Positions 55,607 through 64,000 of a DNA stretch of 64,000 nt are shown piece by piece. Made by a program: the position numbers and the translations under genes. The DNA is from Ascarosepion bandense (lineage: Eukaryota > Mollusca > Cephalopoda > Sepiida > Sepiidae): positions 1,652,001 through 1,716,000 of the forward strand of contig JBBBDQ010001027.1 of the NCBI GenBank assembly GCA_037127315.1. Direction: 5' to 3'. Positions within the stretch are counted from its first letter, which is position 1. Every line of letters starts with the position of its first letter. The notes beneath the pieces are model-generated. The model did not search any database, had not been told where the DNA came from, and saw only the letters and a list, made by a program, of their open reading frames with translations.

Positions 55607-55623
55607 CAGTCTGTTTTGTTCAT

Positions 55624-55664
<41 letters not shown>

Positions 55665-55679
55665 TTCAGTCTGTTTTGT

Positions 55680-55731
<52 letters not shown>

Positions 55732-55732
55732 A
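54325..55732 (+). repeat. (TATC)n array with CAGTCTGTTCATA interruptions, 1.4 kb
   Basis: The largest array. Interrupters are mostly CAGTCTGTTCATA; toward the 3' end they become CAGTCTGTTTTGTTC. The 509-codon frame is an artefact. Confidence 0.97.
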
Positions 55733-56985
55733 AGAACAGTGAAATAAGTATCAATTGCAATAATTATCGTCTTCTTCCAATTCGTCACAATAAGGTTTTT
55801 GAAAAAATTGTCTAAGAAGTTATTTCCCTACAACCTACCACTACTAACTCAAGGGTCAAGCCACACACCTTTCACTACCAAAGAAGAAATTACTACTAAA
55901 ATTCCGCTAGCTTAACCCTATAAAAATCAATATCCACCAACCGCTTCCTTTACTAGAGCAGACCTCGATTAAAAACTTCATTGGGTGATTAAAGTTTATT
56001 GTTTTACTCGCCTGCGGCCGATTAAAAATATCGCAATGAAACGTGTTCCTTCAAATGTAGAAAAAGGAAATCTGATTCATTTTACAACCCAAAAGTATGC
56101 CATTAAAGATTCACAAGTTACTTAGAATTACCTACAATTACATTATTCAACTCTTTGGTCTTATGCATGACGCCTGATTTACGTCGAAATGTGTGGTTAA
56201 ACAAAAGAGTGACATCCCGCAATCATCAAAGCAACATCTGACAAATGAAATTTAGATTGACAAGCTCTTGTCTCGCTTTTATCGTCCCGGTCAGTGTAAA
56301 CATTAATTTAATTAACGCTTTCAGAGTGGAGCCAAAATGTCTATGTCGCCCAGATTAAAGACGCTCACAGATTTTTAGAAACTCATTTGAAAAAATATTA
56401 TCCTTAAGTCAACATCTATATCTCCTCCCCGCTTACGAAAAGTAAAAGCGAACATTTGAAAGAAAGAAAAAATACGCATACTTCTTTCAGCCACCCACCG
56501 AAAAACAAATTTTTCAAGTAAGTAAATTTATTATAGAAAATCGTTGATAAATCATATTTGTTATTTTTTATCATCTATGAAATTAACAGTGTGGTCTTAC
56601 AGAAGCAAGAAACTACGAATTTAGGTACCTCCTCTCAATTACCAAAAAACTAAAAACTAACTAAATAAATAAAACAGCATATCATGATTTTAAAAGAGCT
56701 CAAACTTGATAAAATCAAAGTTTTATCATCAAAATATTTATTCTATTATTAAAAAGAAAGAACAAATTTTGTTATTATTTTAAAAAAAAACTTCAAATGC
56801 TTTCTAACACGTTCGAAATTTTAATTAAAATTTCATTTTTTTGTTTTCCGTCAGCGATTCACGCTATGTTTACTTAACGCGACTATTAAGAAAATGGAGT
56901 CGGTTGAGTAAAATGATTTTGGGTGAGTAAATTTTCCCTCGCTCTCGACCGTCGGTCGAGTGATTTCTTTTTCAAAACTTAAAGG

Positions 56986-56987
<2 letters not shown>
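55733..56987. other. Unassigned 1.25-kb stretch
   Basis: No transposon signature and no persuasive coding frame. One of the larger candidate single-copy pieces of the window. Confidence 0.45.
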
Positions 56988-57031
<44 letters not shown>

Positions 57032-57245
57032 TATTAAATATAAGAATGTCTATTATGTTTAATCATGAGCCGTTCTAAACATCGTATTTTGGCTGTAATT
57101 TCAATTCAATTAATTTTAATTTCTGAAGATGGCTCATGTGAGCCGAAACATTAGAACTAACTTAATAAAAAATTATCCAAATGTTGGAGAAGTTTTGTCT
57201 TTATTTTCACCTGAAATGTTTAGAAAATTATCTGCTGCTTTGATA

Positions 57246-57300
<55 letters not shown>

Positions 57301-57345
57301 TGTATGTGTGTGTGTGTGCGTGTGTGTGTGTGTGTGATGTGTGTA
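56988..57345. mobile_element. Fold-back repeat with hammerhead-like motif between (TA)n runs
   Basis: TA at 56988-57030 and 57250-57297, then TG to 57345. Between them the family arm (GAGCCGTTCTAAACATCGTA) and on the plus strand CTGAAGA (57123-57129), extra T, GGCTCA/TGAGCC stem, GAAA (57145-57148). Confidence 0.6.
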
Positions 57346-58239
57346 TGTAGTTTTTAGTGTAGTTTTTAGTGTTTTTAGCAGCAAGAAAGGCTATAAAGAG
57401 TCTAGTGTAATAATTCTGATCCTTCGTTAGAATTTTCTCCGACGCTGTAGCCTTGTGAATTTTCCATTTTTTTTTTTTCATTCTCGTAATTGTTAGCTGG
57501 AATCTTATGCCTTCCGAGTTGTTTCTAGCAGGAACGCCATCTCTACCTGGCCATTTAATCTGTAAAGTTTTAAAAGCCAAACATTGAGAACATTCGCACT
57601 CAGTCAATAGGAACCTCATATTTGAAAATGCTTCTCTCTTATAGTCTATCGCTTGCGCCGGGAGTCCAAGCTTAGAGAACATGTTTTGTTATTTGCAGGA
57701 GTTTCCATCGTTCAAAGATTTTATCAACGCCATTTCATTGACGTTCGTAAGTGCTTCAATCACTTTGCTCCCCCCATCGTCCAACCTTGATTAGATTAGT
57801 TCCTGATCGATCGTCAATTGGTGATTTATCTATTGAAAGAATTTACCAACTTTAGCTCACCTCGTCTTCGTCATTTTCGCTCTAAATTATATCTGCTTTG
57901 CTACGTATTAATTCTGCAGTCTTTTTGGATAGCTTCCTGGTCAGTACTGTGGTCTATTGACATTAGCACATTGTCAGCGGTTTAGGTGTCTGCTTCTTCG
58001 TCTTTTGTGACTCTCAACAGCATTCTATTGTGGCTTCACGCACTTTCTGCCTATTTTCTAGTTAACAAATTGATGTTATTACCGTCTTTCTCCAAAATTA
58101 CATACGAGGATCGGTTGAAAAGTTCATAAACTGACCAAGATACTCTCATAGAACGTGACCAAAGTAGGTTATTATTTTTCACTGCTGAAATTTTGAGATG
58201 TAATGTTTTTGCTAACAGTTTCTCGCATAGCCAAATCCA
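57346..58239. other. Unassigned; one minus-strand open frame
   Basis: A minus frame between about 57682 and 57360 (LTECECSQCLAFKTLQIKWP) is not recognised and lacks exon-like support. Near 58090 TACGAGGATCGGTTGAAAAG resembles a mariner terminus, alone. Confidence 0.35.
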
Positions 58240-58935
58240 CTGCTAAGAAAGTCGGTTCTCTGTGTAGGACCAGGAAGTTTTTCTCGTCTGAATCCATCCT
58301 GCACATATATAAATCTATAATCCGCACGTGTATTTAATACTGCTTCCACATATGGTCGGGTGTTCCTGCTATTCACCTTGGGGTTCTTGACAAAATCCAA
58401 CGAAGAATCTCTAATGTGATCGATACCGACCTGGCAGCTCGGCTGCAGTCGCTCTCTCACGGCGTGATGTTGCTTCTCTGTCTCTTCTACAAATAATTTC
58501 ACGGCTTCTGCTCCAATGAATTTAGCTCACTGGTTCCCCCTATCTATGAATTTACTCGAGCTACTAGACTAGCAACTAGGTCCCACCCTTTTACAGTGAA
58601 ACCGATAAAATATAACCGCAGTTTCTACTCTAATAGCTTCTTTTCTCGCACTTCCCGCCTGTGGAATGCCCTTCCGTATCCATGCTTCCCCGACAGCTAC
58701 ATTCGCCAAGAATTTAAATGTAAGTTAAATAGTCATCTCACTAACTCGCATCCTTTCTCTCAATCTCTTTGCTCCATTCACTCGACCCCCATCACACCAG
58801 TATTCTCATCCTTTTATTACCCTCTTCCTGACACTCCATATAAACTATTCCTCTGTCTCATCACTTCTCCCTATGTAACCCCTACGCAACAATAGCGGTA
58901 AAACTGCCTTGCATGGAGTAAAATGATTGGAAAAA
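58240..58935 (+). mobile_element. Jockey-like LINE 3' end
   Basis: GVLDKIQRRISNVIDTDLAA (from 58380), RLQSLSHG, then in another frame TRLATRSHPFTVKPIKYNRS, FYSNSFFSRTSRLWNALPYP and the 3' UTR with CCCCTACGCAACAATAGCGG. 5' truncated; frameshift near 58460. Confidence 0.82.
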
Positions 58936-59192
58936 ATGTGAAAAACTAAACTTCTCATTTTCCTGTCGACTACGGTATTAAAAATTGCAATGCAACGTCA
59001 GTTATAATTTAGAATCTTGTACATTTGTTGTCATCTATCCTCAATAACATTTTCTTAGTTTCTTAACACTTAGTAACCGCTTGCATCTTAGTGGCTTTAT
59101 TGTCTTACTTGGGGGGTCAAAGAATTAAAAAGGCAAAAGATGAACGAAGAAAACTCGGTGAAGAACAGTGTGCGAATTTGAGAAAAAACGGT

Positions 59193-59197
<5 letters not shown>

Positions 59198-59250
<53 letters not shown>
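59198..59250. repeat. (TA)n with short (CA)n
   Basis: A pure TA run followed by ACACACA, immediately 3' of the Penelope hammerhead-like motif on the minus strand. Confidence 0.96.
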
Positions 59251-59252
<2 letters not shown>

Positions 59253-59260
59253 AAGAATCT

Positions 59261-59310
59261 CAAGCTAGCCAAAACCTACCGCGGTTTCACACTACGGCTC
59301 GTCAGGGCAA
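59261..59310 (-). ncRNA. Hammerhead-like motif of the second Penelope copy
   Basis: Minus strand: CTGACGA (59299-59305), GCCGTAGTGT, GAAA (59285-59288), then ACCGCGGT, a loopless palindromic stem III, cleavage-site A and GG that could pair with the preceding CC. The core bases are all present; stem II is weak (about 2 bp with G-T). Confidence 0.45.
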
Positions 59311-59474
59311 AGGCAAAACCAAAGATTAACCAAATAAATAGACAACCACCAAGACAAGGACGAACCATACCAGTACCAAAACCAAGGGGGGGGGGGGGTT
59401 AAGGAGAAAAAAAAAACATACGCTAACACACTAAGCAAGGAATTTAATCTTATGGAATTTACATTTGTTTAAGA

Positions 59475-60030
59475 TTTCTGTTTTAGCATTAAGTAGATTA
59501 TGGGCAGATTCGAACATAGCTATCGCTAATTTCTCCTCACCACATAAATTACAGAATTTACTGCCTTTGTTGTAATCGGGACATTTTTTATTATTTCCCA
59601 TTTCAATATGGGGTCTTTTTTAGTTTTAGTTTTTATGTCCCATATATAATTAGATAAGGTCGTACTGTGTCTGTACTTCTCATTTTTAAATGAGGTCTTA
59701 TGATTATAAAACCTAATTTTAAACGAAGCATGTGTAGCCCCTATGTACGTTTTAGGGCGTTTATCATTCTCATTTTTATAAACTTTAACCCTATAGACTA
59801 CATTAAATTGGTTACAATTACCTCTAATGGGGCACTCAGTTTTTATTCTACAATTACAATTATTGTTAGTAGTGTTGTTAGTGTTTGTAATAGTAGTACT
59901 ATTTTTCAGTTTTCTTTTGTTACTATTATTAATTATTTTGCCAATATTCGGCAAACAAGAGTAACTGAGTTTAATTGTGTTTCTATTAAATATTTTTTTA
60001 GGTTGGCTGTCATGGCTAAAATGTTTATCT
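59475..60030 (-). mobile_element. Penelope-like element: linker and GIY-YIG endonuclease
   Basis: Minus strand: KKIFNRNTIKLSYSCLPNIG, then CNCRIKTECPIRGNCNQFNV, VYRVKVYKNENDKRPKTYIG, FKIRFYNHKTSFKNEKYRHS and, after one frameshift at about 59578, KGSKFCNLCGEEKLAI. This is the complete C-terminal GIY-YIG region of a Penelope polyprotein (CNC, YIG, CNLCxEEK). The catalytic-region YIG and R are kept. It is cut at about 60030, with (TA)n at 60042-60078 beyond. Confidence 0.85.
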
Positions 60031-60040
60031 ATAAGGTTGA

Positions 60041-60041
<1 letters not shown>

Positions 60042-60078
<37 letters not shown>
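60042..60078. repeat. (TA)n microsatellite
   Basis: A pure TA run at the 5' side of the Penelope fragment. Confidence 0.95.
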
Positions 60079-60080
<2 letters not shown>

Positions 60081-60139
60081 GTGTGTAAAAATTATATATT
60101 TTTAAACATATTCCCTCTTGTGCTCAACACATTTCTTTA

Positions 60140-61390
60140 ATCAATGTTGTAGTGTTTGGATCCCAATTGATGAAGAAGCAATCCTATTGCCATATTACCT
60201 CATAAACTATAGATAGTTCAAAATTACGGAGAGCAGCTATTGCATCCAAGGACGTATGTGCTGGGTCAATATACTGATAAAACAGACTCCCTTTCATCAG
60301 TTTTTCTGAGAGTTTGGTCTTCGCAGCCTTTCGTAACTGCCTCGGTAAATTAGCATTGTACTCTCTCCATTGATGGTGTGGAGCTTTTGAATATAATCAA
60401 TAAACACAAGGCACTTTCCATCTTATAACATCAGTTTTTCTTGTAGATGAAATGGCCTTAAACTTGTATTAGGTAAGGAGAGTTTTTTCCACTGCATGGA
60501 TTGCCTCTTTGGCTCTTGCTCAAAGTGATTAATCCAACACTCATCTTGGGTTAGAAATGACCTTGGCCTTCTTGGAGCATGTGAGGATGGATCTTTCCGC
60601 TGCATGGATGGCATCTTTGTCGCTTGCTCAAAGTGATTAATTCAACACTCATCTTGGGTTAGAAATGACCTTGGCCTTCTTGGAGCATGTGAGGATGGAT
60701 CTTTCCACTGCATGGATTGCCTCTTTGTCTCTTGCTCAAAGTGATTAATCCAACACTCATCTTGGGTTAGGAATGACCTTGACCTTCTTGGAGCATGTAA
60801 GGATGGATCTTTCCACTGCATGGATTGCCTCTTTGTCTCTTGCTCAAAGTGATTAATCCAACACTCATCTTGGGTTAGAAATGACCTTGGCTTTCTTGGA
60901 GCATGTGAGGATGGATCTTTCCATTGCATGGATTGCCTCTTTGTCTCTTGATCAAAGTGATTAATCCAGTACTCATCTTGGGTAAAAAAACGTTCAAGGA
61001 AACGAGCTGGATATTCCTCAAATAATGTCAGATTTTTCCCGTGATGTGATCAGTCTGTAGCGCTCTTAATCAGTCGTGAGATACCTAGGCACCCACCGAT
61101 GAGAAACCTTGATTACGCTAAGTTCATTGTACAGGATATTTTCAACTCTCTCACGGGATATGCTAATAGCATTTGGCATTTTCATTTATAGTGAATCGCC
61201 TGTCGTCCATCACCATGTGGTGAACAAGATCAATATTTTCCTAAGCGGTCGTAGTTGCAGGGCGTCTAGGCTTTGAGTTATCTTCAAGATCCTCTTTTCC
61301 TTTCCTAAATTCAGTTGCCGAATTTTACACTCTTGATAAAACTGAAGCGTCATCCCCTAATGAAGCAACCATCTAAGCATGAATGTCCTT
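60140..61390 (-). mobile_element. Mariner transposase pseudogene with internal tandem expansion
   Basis: Minus-strand order: SLEDDxxxxRPATT-like HTH linker (about 61300), RERVENILYNELSVIKVSHR and WVPRYLT (second HTH), EEYPARFLERF, TQDEYWINHF (first catalytic D), then repeats of the same region (60440-60990), DYIQK, TINGE and an eroded second-D region ending HTSLDAIAALRNFEL near 60215. The layout matches SETMAR-type mariner transposases. Stops and frameshifts outside the expansion make it dead. Confidence 0.82.
60440..60990 (-). repeat. 108-bp tandem repeat inside the mariner pseudogene
   Basis: GATTAAT anchors at 60527, 60635, 60743, 60851 and 60959 give a 108-bp step (36 codons). Each unit encodes FLTQDECWINHFEQETKRQS then MQWKDPSSHAPRRPR, including the first catalytic Asp. 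The frame stays open over 60642-60929 and again over 60423-60614. Confidence 0.95.
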
Positions 61391-62206
61391 AGGAACGAAA
61401 CCCTATTTTCACACAAATATTCTTTTTGGTTTAATACAACGGAGTGAAGAAAACTGTTGTTAATGGTATTGTTGTGCTTTATTGTAATTCGATATGTGAG
61501 CTTACTTAAAAAACATTTAATACTATGTACTTGTAAAATCCGAGGAGTAGAGAAATTGGTTGAAAATTGGGAAAAAAGGAAAAAATATATTTTTCCTTAC
61601 ATTGTATTCGAAGCGAATTGTTTTCGGCCAGTGAAAGTTTAAAAATGGCGATAGTCACAACAAAAGGTTAGGATTCTCTTGGAGTCAAGTGCTTGCAACC
61701 ACATTTGCTGGGAAATGATTTTAACATTTTTGAAAACCTAAGATGATGTAATTGAGAGGAAGAAGATAAAAAGACATTACGTAATATGAAGTGTTGATAT
61801 TTCGTTCGTTGAGCCATAACTCCCCCTTAAATCGTGTTGGTAGAAAATAATCTCATTTGTCAAAGTTCTGAGTCGCATAGATACTCGGTCCATCCCCCAA
61901 GAGAATTGGGGACATCTATAAAAAGTCGAGACCCAGTGAGATTAATCAAAATTGGAGAAAATCTGAGATAATTTGGTAGTTTTTCAGAACTGTTGAGCGA
62001 CAGAGACCAAATGACCCTACCGCGCGCCGTCACGTCGCACCCACTTTGGACATTTCCGTAAAAACTTCGATAAAGAGATGAAAAAAGACTTGTTTTTATT
62101 TGAAAAATTAGAAAGCTCTGATTGCTTAACGAATCCTTCTCTCCGTTGTAAACATTGAACTTCGGCGATTGTACATTCTGCTTTTATGATTAATTTTATA
62201 TATATA
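61391..62206. other. Unassigned 0.8-kb stretch
   Basis: No recognised coding or repeat content; one 61-codon frame at 61457-61642 without a domain. Confidence 0.45.
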
Positions 62207-62661
62207 CTAGCAGTATAGCCCGGTGTTGCGCGGGGGTAATGAAAGCTTTAAAACTAATCCATGGTCCTGAAGCTCAGACTCTTTGGACGTTGGCTAGAAA
62301 GACTAAAAAGCAATAGTTGTTTTCATTTAAAGCGAAACCGTAGACCGAAAGAAAAATGAATGGATGTAAGTCAAATTTTGATTTCCTGGTATCGATATCA
62401 AATTTTCTGCACTATTGTAAGAACTGCAACTTTGAAACTTCTGAATATCGTTTCTTATGTCTTTGTTTATGAGTGTATCAAATTTGATTAAAATCGGACC
62501 ACTCCTTCTATAACCTGATTTTTTTCGATTGTCGCTTTTCGATATTTATCGGGAGTACCTCGACACAAAACCTAGCTAAGAACACTCGCAGACGCTTATA
62601 GTACAACTGTGTAAATTTTCATGAAAATCGGTACAGCCGTTTTAGAGTCTATAGGTAACGG

Positions 62662-62715
<54 letters not shown>

Positions 62716-62765
62716 ACACAGACACACTCACACACACAAAGACAAAGTTTCATTAAGAAGTTTAG
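62207..62765 (-). mobile_element. Helitron-like element, internally deleted
   Basis: CTAG at 62207-62210 with a CCCGGTGTTGCGCGGG hairpin; at about 62403 the first half is fused directly to the second half (TTTCTGCACTATTGTAAGAA), skipping about 200 bp and the (TA)n present in other copies. Ends in (CA)n at 62666-62712 and GACAAAGTTTCATTAA. Confidence 0.6.
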
Positions 62766-62767
62766 AT

Positions 62768-62771
62768 TATA

Positions 62772-62795
<24 letters not shown>
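62768..62795. repeat. (TA)n microsatellite
   Basis: A TA run next to the Helitron-like element, followed by a T-run. Confidence 0.95.
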
Positions 62796-62802
<7 letters not shown>

Positions 62803-63445
62803 TTTCTTTCGTAAATCATCTAGGCGTCTTCGAATTTATTCATTTATTTATTTTTTTTTTTGTGCCGTATTTAATTTTTTTCAACACAAGTGTACACGAG
62901 TGTCCGGTTGAGGTGGTAGAGAGACGGCTACCAGGTTTTCAACGTGACTTTTCTGACATCAAAGCACAGAAAAGTTCACGACTGTAATAGACGTCTTGAG
63001 GACCAGCTACTGTGACGAGGCCATCGTCACAATTGGTGACCCTAGAGCGTCGTCATAATTGGTGCCGTTTCGATAGAATTAACTCCCTCAGGTTCCGGTC
63101 ATCATCATCACAACAGGCTCCGGACCAGGGGCAGCGGACCAGCCGGGGCGAGGTGTCACATAGGAACAAACCCTTTTTTGTGGGTACTTAATAATTAAAT
63201 AATGTAAAGTTTTTTAATGTTTGCTACGAATTACTTTTGAAGTTTTCATTGTACAGTCAGATGTCACTTTACTTAAAAAAGAAACAATGGGGTTAATTGT
63301 TGGTAATTTGACACGCAAGTAGATTGCTATGGTCACTGAGGGATCAAATGGAGAGGTGTATAAGGTGAATAGAATTCACTAATGAAAGTGGGTTCAGGGC
63401 AGGTTCATTATAGTAAAGTGGACTAACCCACATGCTGCATTAAAT
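62796..63445. other. Unassigned; possible LTR-retrotransposon leader
   Basis: Around 63030 CACAATTGGTGACCCTAGAG resembles the AATTGGTGACCC junction that follows the 5' LTR in many Gypsy elements. No LTR or gag frame is visible, so this is a weak clue. Confidence 0.3.
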
Positions 63446-64000
63446 CAGTTAAGTGCCATACGTGATACACGCTTGGGCGATCATGTCTCGAAAGAGACAT
63501 GATTGACGAGGGGCAGAAGATTATCCTGTTGACATTGCTTTCTGCAGTAGACTGGTTGCCAGCCAAGGCTATAGAACCCAATCTGTCCTATTATTTGACT
63601 CATAGCTAGAAGAAAAAGAAATGTATTATATTATTAAGTAGTAATTAGTGGGGAATCAGTTTATTTCATAACAATATAAAACTGATCCCCCATTTTATGC
63701 CTAGTAAAAGCCTTAATCATGTTTTCAACTATTATATTCAGTCAGTCAGTTAAGTGCCGTACGTGATATACGTGATACACGTTTGGGCGATCATGTCTCG
63801 AAAGAGACATGACTGACTGGGCAGAAGATTATCCCGCAGTAGGTTGCCATTGCTTTCTGCAGTAGACTGGTTGCCAGCCAAGGTTATAGAACCCAATCTG
63901 TCCTGTCATTTAACCCATAACTGGAAGGAAGAAACGGATAAAAAATCTTTCCTAAGGGTATTTGCGCTTAAGTGAATGCAATGGATTCAACTGGAATTCG
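63446..64000 (-). mobile_element. tRNA-headed SINE, two modules, cut by window end
   Basis: Minus-strand order from 64000: body 1 (GAATTCCAGTTGAATCCATT onward) to about 63745, hairpin spacer about 63735-63612 (arms around 63648-63662 and 63676-63692), body 2 to 63446. The head lies beyond 64000. Confidence 0.83.

Noticed and set aside
57248..57682. 144-codon reverse frame as a host exon
   Set aside because: Its 3' part is microsatellite-derived (Ile/Tyr and Thr/His runs) and the rest shows no domain or clear splice sites; left as unassigned.
58088..58140. Complete mariner element starting at TACGAGGATCGGTTGAAAAG
   Set aside because: No transposase and no matching inverted end downstream.
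60440..60990. Host tandem-repeat protein gene
   Set aside because: The unit is a mariner catalytic segment and the flanks continue the same transposase on both sides.

Overview
The window is animal nuclear DNA: AT-rich, crowded with microsatellites, with no bacterial-style gene packing and no host exon that I can defend. The mix of long (TATC)n and (TA)n tracts, Jockey-like and other LINE 3' ends, Penelope-like fragments, tRNA-headed SINEs and mariner/Tc1 relics looks most like a coleoid cephalopod (octopus-type) genome. That assignment is inference from the repeat mix. No single marker in the sequence proves it.

Layout. 0-5 kb: two LINE 3' ends back to back, a (TATC)n array, purine tracts and a reverse LINE 3' end. 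5.6-6.3 kb: a Tc1-like non-autonomous element. 6.6-11.5 kb: SINEs, several (TA)n tracts and repeats carrying hammerhead-ribozyme-like motifs. 12.4-20.7 kb: an exact 50-bp tandem array, two Helitron-like elements, a two-module SINE, a Tc1 MITE, an 18+11-bp minisatellite and LINE copies, one split by a SINE. 21.4-22.7 kb: a polypyrimidine tract. 23.3-26.1 kb: a Jockey-like LINE inserted in a 50-bp minisatellite. 26.8-36.9 kb: a SINE-body array, a GAA tract, a head-to-head fusion of two Penelope-like fragments with a hammerhead-like motif downstream, a second minisatellite, a two-module SINE with target-site duplication, and a Helitron-like element. 36.9-44 kb: (TATC)n arrays, a candidate solo LTR, SINEs, a Helitron-like element and fold-back repeats. 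44.3-49.6 kb: polypurine DNA with a roughly 93-bp higher-order repeat, a LINE 3' end, a mariner-like deletion derivative and a GA-rich tract. 50-53.6 kb: a Helitron-like element and three mariner-like fragments. 54.3-55.7 kb: the longest (TATC)n array. 57-64 kb: a fold-back repeat, a LINE 3' end, a second Penelope-like fragment, a mariner pseudogene whose catalytic region is tandemly expanded, a Helitron-like element and a two-module SINE cut by the window edge.

How the parts relate. Nothing here forms a working pathway; every coding relic has stops, frameshifts or truncation. Three threads stand out. (1) Hammerhead-like signatures (CTGANGA, a stem, GAAA) recur at about ten sites. Two lie downstream of a Penelope GIY-YIG region on the same strand, and most are followed by (TA)n. 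(2) One tRNA-headed SINE family exists with one, two or three body modules separated by a conserved hairpin spacer, and one two-module copy moved as a unit. (3) Several near-perfect short palindromes arose inside otherwise recognisable repeats, which suggests repeated fold-back (template-switch) mutation.
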